Origin: Alloprevotella sp.
Lineage (GTDB): Bacteria > Bacteroidota > Bacteroidia > Bacteroidales > Bacteroidaceae
Assembly (NCBI GenBank): GCA_017471505.1
Contig: JAFUTC010000007.1
Span: 62,001-126,000 of the forward strand
DNA: 64,000 nucleotides
Direction: 5' to 3'
This document shows positions 1 to 7,114 of the stretch, in pieces. The notes below the pieces were generated by a model that saw only the letters and a list, made by a program, of their open reading frames with translations, did no database searches and was not told where the DNA came from. Positions within the stretch are counted from its first letter, which is position 1, and every line of letters begins with the position of its first letter. Made by a program: the position numbers and the translations under genes.

Positions 1-1
1 C

Positions 2-901
2 CAAGTTATCAAGAAGCACGAACTCACTCGCCGCGACAAAGAAGAGGACCGCATGAAGCACGTGTTCGCTACAAATGCCAACATGGAGCCAGTTTTCCTG
101 GCCTACAAGGACAACTCCACGCTCGAGGCATTGATGGACAAATACGTTGCACAGCAGCCCGAATACGATTTCATAGCCCCCATCGACGGTTTCCGCCACC
201 AGTTCTGGGTTATCTCCGATGCACAGGACAAGGCCGTTATAACCGACGAGTTCAAGGCTATGGACGCGCTCTACATTGCCGATGGTCACCACCGCTCGGC
301 CGCTGCCGCGCTCGTGGGAGCCGCTAAGGCAAAGGAAAATGCCGCCAATACGGGCAACGAGGAGTATAACTTCTACATGGCCGTCTGCTTCCCGATGCAA
401 CAACTCACTATTCTCGACTACAACCGCGTAGTGCGCGACCTGAACGGCTATACGCCCAATTCGTTCATCGAGGCACTCGGCAAAAACTTCAAGGTAGCGA
501 AGAAAGGCAAGGATGAATATCGTCCTCAGGCCTGTCACGAGTTTTCGCTCTATCTGGAAGGCGAATGGTACAGCCTGGTAGCCAAGGAAGGCACCTATGA
601 CCCCGCCGACCCCATCGGATGTCTCGACGTCGATATCTCTTCGCGTCTCATTCTCGACGAACTTCTCGGCATTACCGACCTTCGTTCCGACAAGCGCATC
701 GACTTTATAGGCGGACTGCGCGGACTTGGCGAACTGAAAGCCCGTGTGGACAGCGGCGAGATGAAACTTGCGCTCGCGCTCTATCCTGTCAGCATGCAGC
801 AGATAGTCAACATCGCCGACGCCGGTAAGATAATGCCGCCCAAGGCCACTTGGTTCGAGCCGAAACTGCGCAGCGGGCTCGTCGTGCACAAACTTGACTA
901 A
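2..901 (+). CDS. DUF1015 family protein, 5' end outside window
   Basis: The open frame runs in from the left edge: the codons before the first in-window ATG (position 53) read QVIKKHELTRRDKEEDR without a stop and belong to the protein, so this is the C-terminal part (about 299 residues) of a longer gene. The motif ADGHHRSAAA near residue 95 is typical of DUF1015 (HAMAP MF_01420-like) proteins, which are widespread and of unknown biochemical function. In Bacteroidota this gene often lies beside the serine biosynthesis genes serC and serA, which would be upstream of this window; that is family knowledge, not visible here. A strong terminator follows 25 bp after the stop. The family call is secure and the function is unknown. 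Confidence 0.85.
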   Translation, partial: QVIKKHELTRRDKEEDRMKHVFATNANMEPVFLAYKDNSTLEALMDKYVAQQPEYDFIAPIDGFRHQFWVISDAQDKAVITDEFKAMDALYIADGHHRSAAAALVGAAKAKENAANTGNEEYNFYMAVCFPMQQLTILDYNRVVRDLNGYTPNSFIEALGKNFKVAKKGKDEYRPQACHEFSLYLEGEWYSLVAKEGTYDPADPIGCLDVDISSRLILDELLGITDLRSDKRIDFIGGLRGLGELKARVDSGEMKLALALYPVSMQQIVNIADAGKIMPPKATWFEPKLRSGLVVHKLD

Positions 902-925
902 CGACTCCACTCGCCCACCCTCATG

Positions 926-967
926 CAGGTCAGTTGTACGTTCGCGTTCAACTGACCTGGTTTTTTC
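926..967 (+). terminator. Rho-independent terminator of the DUF1015 gene
   Basis: A perfect 11-bp inverted repeat (CAGGTCAGTTG, 12-nt loop, CAACTGACCTG) is followed after one G by six T residues, 25 bp after the stop codon. Confidence 0.9.
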
Positions 968-1065
968 TTCCCGTATGTCTCGTCCCGTTTCAAGCCCTGA
1001 AACGCACATTTCAAGGCTTGAAATGCGCATTCCAAGCCTTGGAATGGAATACGGCATTATGTATC
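967..1065. repeat. Phased palindrome array, TTTCAAG family (array 1)
   Basis: Three 15-bp palindromes start at 988, 1009 and 1030, exactly 21 bp apart: TTTCAAGCCCTGAAA, TTTCAAGGCTTGAAA and TTCCAAGCCTTGGAA. They are separated by 6-bp spacers CGCACA and TGCGCA. One more period downstream, centred at 1058, is the core CATTATG, which is the core of the second (AATT) repeat family. One period upstream, centred near 974, is a degenerate CCGTATG. The array lies between the terminators of two convergent genes, so it is not part of either. No function is known. Confidence 0.85.
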
Positions 1066-1066
1066 G

Positions 1067-1103
1067 AAAAAGCGGCACCTTGCTTTCGAAAGCAAGATGC
1101 CGC
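1067..1103 (-). terminator. Rho-independent terminator of the RNase G gene
   Basis: A 16-bp stem at 1072-1087 and 1088-1103 (GCGGCAcCTTGCTTTC against GAAAGCAAGaTGCCGC, one mismatch) is followed on the minus strand by a T run at 1071-1067. It lies 25 bp beyond the stop of the minus-strand gene. Confidence 0.85.
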
Positions 1104-1127
1104 AGTGTGAATGTTTCGCCTTACACG

Positions 1128-2744
1128 CTAATTCATTTCCTTCGTCTCGCGCATGTCTATCTCCTCGCCTTTCTCGTCATAGAACTGATATTGGAGGAAA
1201 CTCAACTGTTGGTTAGGCATGAGCGACAGGCGTACGTGGTGACGGAATTGCCATTTCTGCCGGAGCGATATGATTCCCTGCGTCAGATAGGCGGCTACAT
1301 ACGGATGCACGTGCAGGCTGAGCCGACGGTGCTTTTGTTTGGACAGAAGAGCTACCTTCGATTCGAGCAGGTCAGTAAAGAGCAGACTCGGACGAATCTT
1401 GCCTGTGCCGCCACAAGTGGGGCATTCTTCGGCAACTACGGGCTCTTCGACAGGACGAACGCGCTGGCGGGTAATCTGCATGAGGCCGAACTTGGAAAGC
1501 GGCAGGATGTTGTGGCGGGCACGGTCGGACTTCATGTCTTCCACCATGCGCTCGTATAGTTTCTGCCGGTTCTCGGGCTTGTTCATATCGATGAAGTCCA
1601 CCACGATTATTCCTCCCATGTCGCGGAGTCGCAACTGGCGTGCCAACTCATCGGCTGCGCCCAGATTGACCTCGAGTGCGTTCTCTTCTTGATTATCGGC
1701 GTTTTTCGACCGATTACCGCTGTTGACGTCAACGACGTGCAATGCTTCCGTATGTTCAATGATTAAATAAGCGCCGTGCTTGTAGGTCACGATTCGCCCA
1801 AAGTTTGACTTGATTTGCTTGGTTACCGAGAAATTGTCAAAGATGGGCACCTTGCCGGTGTAGTGTTTTACGATGGCGGCTTGTTCTGGTGCAATGAGCG
1901 AGATATAGTCCTTTATTTCGGCAAAGACCTTCTCGTCGTTGATATAAATGCTTTCGTAGGACGGATTGAACAGGTCGCGCAGAAGTACCACAGCCCTGCT
2001 CGTTTCTTCGAAGCACAGTGTGGGCCGGTAGTTCTGCAGTTCAGCCTGTTTGTTGGGTGCAGGTTTGTCGGCGGCCTGCTTGCGGGCGCGACGGACGTTC
2101 TCGATGGTTCCCTCCCAGCGTCGGAGCAGAATGGAGAGTTCCTTGTCGAGTTCACTGGCACGTTTGCCTTCTGCAACGGTTCTCACGATGACACCAAAGC
2201 CTTTCGGGCAAATGCTCTGCATGAGTTGCTTGAGCCGATTGCGCTCTTTTCCGTTCTTAATCTTCGTCGAGACGGAAATCTTGTCGCTGAACGGCACAAG
2301 CACGAGCAGGCGGCCCGGAAAAGAGATGTCGCACGACACACGAGGGCCTTTGGTGGAAATGGGTTCCTTCTGTATCTGCACAAGTACCTCCTGCCACTGG
2401 CTGAGCGTATTGGAAATGCTCCCTTCCTTCTCCAAGTCGTCCATTTTGCCGACTTTCGTGATGGGAACCTTCTTGCCGTTGCCGATTAGGTTGAGATACT
2501 TGTCGAGAGCACGGAAGTGGAAGCCTAGGTCAAGGTAGTGCAGGAAGGCTTCGTGCTCGTATCCTACGTTTACAAAACAAGCGTTCAGCCCAGGCATGAT
2601 TTTTTTTACCCGAGCCAAGTATATGTTGCCGACAGAAAAGCGGGCGTCGCGACCTTCATGCTGGTATTCAACAAGACGCTTATCTTCCAGAAGAGCTATA
2701 GAGACCTCCTGGGGACGGACATCAACAATTACTTCGCTTGTCAC
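1128..2744 (-). CDS. rng: Ribonuclease G/E family endoribonuclease
   Basis: A 538-residue RNase G/E protein, a single-strand-specific endoribonuclease acting in rRNA maturation and mRNA decay. The N-terminal S1-like RNA-binding domain includes GNIYLARVKKIMPGLNACFV (about residues 39-58). The catalytic core has GGIIVVDFIDM with the metal-binding aspartate. The Zn-link cysteine motif CPTCGGTG is at about residues 441-448. The length fits RNase G rather than RNase E, since there is no long C-terminal scaffold. The start MTSEVIVDVRPQEV matches Bacteroidota homologues. It lies downstream of the HU gene and a small basic protein on the same strand. A large hairpin with a T run (2765-2828) sits just upstream of the start codon and may attenuate or terminate transcription. 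Confidence 0.95.
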   Translation of the reverse strand: MTSEVIVDVRPQEVSIALLEDKRLVEYQHEGRDARFSVGNIYLARVKKIMPGLNACFVNVGYEHEAFLHYLDLGFHFRALDKYLNLIGNGKKVPITKVGKMDDLEKEGSISNTLSQWQEVLVQIQKEPISTKGPRVSCDISFPGRLLVLVPFSDKISVSTKIKNGKERNRLKQLMQSICPKGFGVIVRTVAEGKRASELDKELSILLRRWEGTIENVRRARKQAADKPAPNKQAELQNYRPTLCFEETSRAVVLLRDLFNPSYESIYINDEKVFAEIKDYISLIAPEQAAIVKHYTGKVPIFDNFSVTKQIKSNFGRIVTYKHGAYLIIEHTEALHVVDVNSGNRSKNADNQEENALEVNLGAADELARQLRLRDMGGIIVVDFIDMNKPENRQKLYERMVEDMKSDRARHNILPLSKFGLMQITRQRVRPVEEPVVAEECPTCGGTGKIRPSLLFTDLLESKVALLSKQKHRRLSLHVHPYVAAYLTQGIISLRQKWQFRHHVRLSLMPNQQLSFLQYQFYDEKGEEIDMRETKEMN

Positions 2745-2764
2745 ATTGAACAGATTTAGTGAAT

Positions 2765-2828
2765 TATAAAAAAATTGAGACAGGGCATCGGATGTGTTAA
2801 AACTATCTTTTCGCCTCTATCTCAATTT
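2765..2828 (-). terminator. Hairpin with T run in the rng 5' leader, terminator or attenuator
   Basis: On the minus strand AAATTGAGA (2828-2820) pairs with TCTCAATTT (2780-2772) around a 39-nt loop that holds some further partial pairing. The 3' arm runs into a stretch of T residues ending about 20 bp before the rng start codon. The position between the COX24-like gene and rng suggests a terminator with partial read-through or an attenuator. The long loop keeps confidence moderate. Confidence 0.5.
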
Positions 2829-2923
2829 ATGTCTTTATCCCGCGCTACGGTCTTGCGGTCGGCTGACTCATTGCGGCCGGACTGCCCGACTGTGCATCTG
2901 CGGAACATGATTATGACCAGAAA

Positions 2924-3013
2924 TTATTTGCTCTTATGGCGATTCTTTCTCAGTCTTTTTTTACGCTTATGAGTAGACATCTTATGTCTTTTCTTCTTCT
3001 TTCCGTTTGGCAT
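2924..3013 (-). CDS. 29-residue basic AURKAIP1/COX24-domain protein (putative small ribosomal protein)
   Basis: The frame from ATG at 3013 to TAA at 2924 encodes 29 residues: MPNGKKKKRHKM, then STHKRKKRLRKNRHKSK. More than half are Lys, Arg or His. The sequence resembles the short Bacteroidota proteins annotated as AURKAIP1/COX24 domain (mitochondrial mS38, actinobacterial bS22 relatives), which bind the small ribosomal subunit. The ribosomal role here is inferred from that family. It sits 45 bp after the HU stop and before rng, an arrangement I recall from other Bacteroidales. Its length means gene finders with common size cut-offs miss it. Confidence 0.8.
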   Translation of the reverse strand: MPNGKKKKRHKMSTHKRKKRLRKNRHKSK

Positions 3014-3058
3014 AATAGTTGGATTAAAATATTACTTAATGATTGTTTTTCAGGCAAT

Positions 3059-3331
3059 TTACTTAATGCGCTCGGTGAAGCTCTTTGCAGGCTTGAACGC
3101 GGGGATGTTGTGCTCGGGAATAATGATGGTCGTGTTCTTCGATATGTTACGAGCCGTTTTCTGAGCACGCTTTTTCAGAATGAAACTGCCAAATCCACGC
3201 AGGTATACATTCTGCTGGTTTTCGAGACTCTCTTTTACAGTTTCCATTAGTGCTTCAACAACTGCAAGTGCTGTGCCGCGGTCAATCCCTGTCTTTTTGG
3301 ATACCTCTAAAACGATGTCTGCTTTAGTCAT
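3059..3331 (-). CDS. HU/IHF family nucleoid protein
   Basis: A 90-residue histone-like DNA-bending protein. It starts MTKADIVLEVSKKTGI, the usual HU helix-turn-helix dimerisation region. It has the beta-arm entry LRGFGSFILKKR (about residues 43-54) and the C-terminal helix NIPAFKPAKSFTERIK. The arm residues KTARNISKNTTIIIPEHNIP carry the conserved proline near the tip. HU-like proteins bind DNA non-specifically as dimers and compact the nucleoid. Whether it is closer to HU or IHF cannot be settled from one sequence. It is the first gene of a probable HU, COX24-like, rng transcription unit, with a TAATTTTG promoter element 74 bp upstream of the start. Confidence 0.92.
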   Translation of the reverse strand: MTKADIVLEVSKKTGIDRGTALAVVEALMETVKESLENQQNVYLRGFGSFILKKRAQKTARNISKNTTIIIPEHNIPAFKPAKSFTERIK

Positions 3332-3404
3332 AATTGATTTTAAATTTTTGTGTTATTGGTTAAATTTCTTTTAGGTATTTTGCTGTTACTTACAAATTTG
3401 GGTG

Positions 3405-3412
3405 CAAAATTA
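3405..3412 (-). promoter_or_regulatory. Putative -7 element of the HU promoter
   Basis: Reads TAATTTTG on the minus strand and matches the Bacteroidota -7 consensus TAnnTTTG. No clear TTTG is seen about 19 bp further upstream, so the assignment rests on one element. Confidence 0.45.
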
Positions 3413-3449
3413 GTATATTAAATCCGATTATGGAAATAATCTGTTCTTT

Positions 3450-3899
3450 TTATTTCCTTATGGAAATTTTATCAATCCGGCGTTGATGGCGTCCGCCCTC
3501 GAATTCCGTGGACAGAAATGTGGCTACAATCTGCTCGGCCTCTAACAGACTGACAAAGCGTCCGGGCATGCAGAGGACGTTGGCATTATTGTGCTGACGG
3601 CTAAGCTTGGCAATTTCTGGGCGCCAAGCAAGCGCGGCACGTACAGACTGGTGTTTGTTGAGCGTAATACAGATGCCTTCACCGCTACCACAGACGGCTA
3701 TGCCGATAGTTGCCTCGCCTTTTTCCAGCCCATAGGCCAGCGCGTGGGCATAGTCGGGATAGTCGCAACTTTCCGCAGAGTTTGTGCCATAGTCCTTTAT
3801 GGCATATCCCTGCTGCGTAAGCCATTCTTTTACGTGCTCTTTGGTTTCGAAGCCGGCATGGTCGCTGGCAACGCCGATAATTATAGTGTTTTTATCCAT
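3450..3899 (-). CDS. rpiB: Ribose-5-phosphate isomerase B
   Basis: A 149-residue RpiB/LacAB protein that interconverts ribose 5-phosphate and ribulose 5-phosphate in the non-oxidative pentose phosphate pathway. Family marks are ASDHAGFETK near the N-terminus (phosphate binding), CDYPDYA (residues about 45-51), and GIAVCGSGEGICITLNK carrying the catalytic cysteine of the CGSG loop. Length is normal. It begins 2 bp after the transketolase stop, so the two are certainly co-transcribed and catalyse linked steps. It is the last gene of the five-gene operon that starts with the AGE epimerase. Confidence 0.95.
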   Translation of the reverse strand: MDKNTIIIGVASDHAGFETKEHVKEWLTQQGYAIKDYGTNSAESCDYPDYAHALAYGLEKGEATIGIAVCGSGEGICITLNKHQSVRAALAWRPEIAKLSRQHNNANVLCMPGRFVSLLEAEQIVATFLSTEFEGGRHQRRIDKISIRK

Positions 3900-3901
3900 A
3901 A

Positions 3902-5914
3902 CTATTTGACAAATTCAAGGACTACCTTGGCAAGGTTGTCCACCGTATATCCGAACTTTTCATCCAGCACTTTGTAGGGGGCGCTATAACCGAAATGGTT
4001 CAGGCCATAGACCTTGCCGTCGGCGCCGACCATCCCGTAGAACGTGGAAGGAAGTCCTGCCGTCACGGCAAATATCTTCTTGCCCGCCGGAATGACTTGC
4101 TCCTGGTATTCCTTGGACTGGCAACGGAATAGTCCTTCGCTGGGACAACTTACAATACGCGACTTTACGCCGTGTGCCTCCAACTGACGGGCAATCGGTT
4201 CAAGCATGCCTGCTTCAGAGCCGTTTGCCAGCAGAATAAGGTCGTAGTCAGCGACATCTTTGACAACGTATGCGCCGCGAGCCACTTCGCCGTAGTTAGT
4301 ATTGGCCGGCAAATCGGCCACATTCTGGCGTGAGAAGATAAGTGCACTGGGCGTGTCGTTGTTCTCCATGGCAATTTTCCATGCCATAATGGTCTCCTTC
4401 GAGTCGGCAGGCCTGAGAACGCGTACGCTATCTTTTCCGTGATGATTCTGCAGTTGTTCCATCAGGCGGATTTGTGCTTCCTGTTCCACCGGCTCGTGTG
4501 TCGGTCCGTCCTCCCCTACTCTGAACGCATCGTGCGTCCAAATAAACTTAACCGGTACTTCCATCAGCGCAGCCATGCGTATGGCCGGTTTCATATAATC
4601 GGAGAATACGAAGAAAGTACCCATGGCAGACACGATACCTCCGTGCAGCATCATGCCAATACACAGGCAAGCCATTGTCAACTCACTTACGCCGCTCTGC
4701 AGGAAGCCCCCGCTGAAGTCCATCCTATTGATGACCTTCGTGTTCTTAAGGAAGCCGTCTGTCTTGTCCGAGTTGCACAGGTCTGCCGAACTAACAATCA
4801 TGTTGGGCATAGTGTTGGCAAGCACGGCAAGCGTTTCTTTCGAGGCGTCGCGAGTGGAATTATTTTCCTTTATAACTATTTCGTCCCAGGGAATGGCAGG
4901 AAGTTTGCCCTCGAACCATTCGTCGAGTTGTTTAGCCTTTTCTGCGTTCTTGCCGGACCATTCTGTGGCGTAAGACTCGCATGCGGCCACATATTTGCGT
5001 AATGCTTCGAATCGGTTGTCATAGACCTCTTGAACCTCGGGCCAAATCTGGAAAGGATTTTCTGCATCGCCGCCGAGATTTGCAATGGTGGCCTCGTAGT
5101 TTCCCTTACCCAATGGGGCGCCATGAGTCTTACATGAAGCCTCATAACTGGTTCCGTCGGCTTTTCGAGCGCCTAATCCCATGACCGTATGGCCTACGAT
5201 GAGCGTCGGACGGTTTTGTTCCTCGAGTGCTTTATTGAGTGCCTCGCGAATCTGGTCGTGATTGTTTCCATCTATTTCCAACACGTTCCAATTCCAGGCC
5301 TTGTATTTTAGAACCGTATCTTCGCTGGTCACTTCACTGGTCGGCGTGGAAAGTTGAATATCGTTGGCGTCGTAGAACATGACCAAATTGTTCAGACCTA
5401 AATGGCCTGCCATCCGACCTGCGCCCTGTGAGATTTCTTCTTGGACACCTCCGTCGGAAATATAGGCGTATATTTTTTCGCTATTAAAGAGTTCGTTGCC
5501 GGTGCGGGCATAGAGGGCTTTTGCTGCGATGGCTGCGCCTACGGCATAGACATGTCCTTGTCCAAGTGGTCCGCTTGTATTCTCTACACCGCGTTCGATG
5601 CATCTTTCCGGGTGGCCCGTGGTCGGAGAACCCCATTGCCGGAAGGCTTTAAGTTCGTCTATCGTATATCGATTACACAAGGCGAGCACCGAATAGAGCA
5701 TCGGCGACATGTGTCCGGGGTCTAAGAAGAAACGATCGCGGTATTTCCACGCGCCATTGTCGGGATTGAACCTCAGATATTCGGAGAAGAGTATATGTAT
5801 GAAGTCTGCTCCGCCCATAGCGCCTCCCGGATGTCCGGAATTAGCCTTTTCGACCATCGAAGCAATCAAGATGCGGATATTATCGGCGGCTCTTTGGCTT
5901 GTGTTGTTGTTCAT
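3902..5914 (-). CDS. tkt: Transketolase
   Basis: A 670-residue full-length transketolase, which transfers two-carbon ketol units between pentose-phosphate sugars using thiamine diphosphate. The N-terminal TPP domain shows ANSGHPGGAMGGAD (about 24-37), the SGPLGQGHVYAVGAAIA segment, and the Bacteroidota-type variant SDGGVQEEISQGAGRMAG in place of the usual GDG motif. The pyrimidine-binding domain carries TDGFLKN, and WTHDAFRVGEDGPTHEPVEQ is the classic transketolase signature near residue 460. The C-terminal domain is present. It is followed by rpiB after 2 bp and preceded by the DUF4827-like lipoprotein gene. Its place behind sialate genes ties pentose-phosphate flux to amino-sugar use. Confidence 0.96.
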   Translation of the reverse strand: MNNNTSQRAADNIRILIASMVEKANSGHPGGAMGGADFIHILFSEYLRFNPDNGAWKYRDRFFLDPGHMSPMLYSVLALCNRYTIDELKAFRQWGSPTTGHPERCIERGVENTSGPLGQGHVYAVGAAIAAKALYARTGNELFNSEKIYAYISDGGVQEEISQGAGRMAGHLGLNNLVMFYDANDIQLSTPTSEVTSEDTVLKYKAWNWNVLEIDGNNHDQIREALNKALEEQNRPTLIVGHTVMGLGARKADGTSYEASCKTHGAPLGKGNYEATIANLGGDAENPFQIWPEVQEVYDNRFEALRKYVAACESYATEWSGKNAEKAKQLDEWFEGKLPAIPWDEIVIKENNSTRDASKETLAVLANTMPNMIVSSADLCNSDKTDGFLKNTKVINRMDFSGGFLQSGVSELTMACLCIGMMLHGGIVSAMGTFFVFSDYMKPAIRMAALMEVPVKFIWTHDAFRVGEDGPTHEPVEQEAQIRLMEQLQNHHGKDSVRVLRPADSKETIMAWKIAMENNDTPSALIFSRQNVADLPANTNYGEVARGAYVVKDVADYDLILLANGSEAGMLEPIARQLEAHGVKSRIVSCPSEGLFRCQSKEYQEQVIPAGKKIFAVTAGLPSTFYGMVGADGKVYGLNHFGYSAPYKVLDEKFGYTVDNLAKVVLEFVK

Positions 5915-5947
5915 GGTAATAAGGTTATAGTGGTTTGGTTTTGGTCT

Positions 5948-6637
5948 TTAGCGTCCGCGCTCAAACGAGATTTCGTAGAAGCACGGATAAGTGTTTGTAT
6001 AGGCATCTGACTGGCCTTCGGTGCTTGGAACTATCAGACGAACCAGTGCAATCTCTGCATCTTCCGAGTCCTGCCGTCCAATGTTGATGTAGGGGAATGG
6101 AAAGAGCCAACCCGACGGCACTGTGGGTGAGGCGTAGAGGGTTTTCATTACGCCCGATACGAACGAGCCCGTAAACAATCCCAGTGTGTTCTGAATGCTC
6201 AGCACTTCCGGACGCGTTTCATTCGTCAGATTGTTGTTCATCGATATGATAGTGTCAGCGGCGATATTGAACTCGGTGTATCGGCATAGCACAGTGGCCG
6301 ATTGCCCGTTTTCAATTTTTGAGCCGGTACCTTTGCGCACAATCTGCATATATACTCCCGAACCGGCAAACAGCACATATTCATTGCTTTCTATATCGGT
6401 CTGCTGTCCGTTATTCTCGAATTCTATCTCCGATATAGCCTTTATCGGGCCGGGAACGTGGAGTATGTTTCTGCCAGAGATTTCGTCGTAAACAGTAACG
6501 CCGTTTTGGATGAAGGCTTCTATCTGCTTGCGTTCGCGCTTACGCATCTCAGCGTAGGAAATCTCTTTTGTGCATGAAGAAAGTAGCACAATGACGGCTA
6601 CTATAGGAAACAGGTATTTGGTAAACAGATTTCTCAT
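5948..6637 (-). CDS. Lipoprotein resembling DUF4827 / FKBP-like family
   Basis: A 229-residue predicted lipoprotein. The signal peptide MRNLFTKYLFPIVAVIVLLS ends in the lipobox LLSSC, giving Cys22 as the lipidated residue. A charged helix (EMRKRERKQIEAFIQ) follows. The rest has the pattern YMQIVRKGTGSKIENGQSATVLCRY, which recalls FKBP-type peptidyl-prolyl isomerases, but the usual active-site aromatics are not evident. I recognise it as the Bacteroidota DUF4827 type, from memory. It is the third gene of the operon, 20 bp after yhcH and 33 bp before tkt. No function can be assigned. Confidence 0.7.
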   Translation of the reverse strand: MRNLFTKYLFPIVAVIVLLSSCTKEISYAEMRKRERKQIEAFIQNGVTVYDEISGRNILHVPGPIKAISEIEFENNGQQTDIESNEYVLFAGSGVYMQIVRKGTGSKIENGQSATVLCRYTEFNIAADTIISMNNNLTNETRPEVLSIQNTLGLFTGSFVSGVMKTLYASPTVPSGWLFPFPYINIGRQDSEDAEIALVRLIVPSTEGQSDAYTNTYPCFYEISFERGR

Positions 6638-6657
6638 CAGTAGAGTATTTCGTGAGT

Positions 6658-7104
6658 TTATAATTTAATCTTTGCAATTAGTTTTTTTATGGGGCCGTTG
6701 CCAATGATTGGGGCGTGGGCATCTTCGGGGAACACGAGGCAGAATTCGCCGGGGCTGACCACGAAATAGTTAGTTGCCTTATCCGAATAGAGTGCGAAAT
6801 CGTTTTCAAGGTCAAAGGGGGCATCCGATTCGCCTAAGGTGTCTAAATGGCGAATGCCTATTATCTCGCTGCACGATAGTGGGAAATGGACATCGACATA
6901 GGCTCTGTGTACTTCGAGCTTTTGTTCGTCTTTGTTTCTCAGTTGTGTTTCGCTGACGTTTATGAACAGGTTGTTGCCATCCAGTTCTATTCGGCCGGCA
7001 GGAGCAACTTTAAGGTCGTTTTCCTTCAGGTATTCAAAAAGAGCCTTCAGTTGCGGAAGGATTGAATAGTAGCGTGCCGCGTCTTCAATTTTGGCAAGTA
7101 TCAT
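6658..7104 (-). CDS. YhcH/YjgK/YiaL family protein, probable sialic-acid anomerase
   Basis: A 148-residue cupin-like protein of the YhcH/YjgK/YiaL (DUF386) family. Visible family marks are the metal-binding stretch EVHRAYVDVHFPL (about residues 64-76) and the C-terminal FCLVFPEDAHAPIIG. E. coli NanQ (YhcH) of this family speeds anomerisation of sialic acid so the lyase gets its alpha form, and that is the likely role here given the neighbours. It lies 10 bp after the AGE epimerase gene in the same operon and shares a region with the mutarotase-symporter fusion and the lyase. Other family members act on different sugars. Confidence 0.85.
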   Translation of the reverse strand: MILAKIEDAARYYSILPQLKALFEYLKENDLKVAPAGRIELDGNNLFINVSETQLRNKDEQKLEVHRAYVDVHFPLSCSEIIGIRHLDTLGESDAPFDLENDFALYSDKATNYFVVSPGEFCLVFPEDAHAPIIGNGPIKKLIAKIKL

Positions 7105-7114
7105 ATTCTTATAA

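Noticed and set aside
894-1559. Open frames opposite rng, gyrA, the AcrB-like gene, the symporter fusion and other long genes
   Set aside because: These mirror the codon structure of strongly supported genes on the other strand and show no domain or start signals.
3421-3467. Two short palindromes (TCCGATTATGGA and ATTTCCTTATGGAAAT) after rpiB as a small array
   Set aside because: Their centres are about 30 bp apart, out of the 21-bp phase, and one overlaps the rpiB stop codon.
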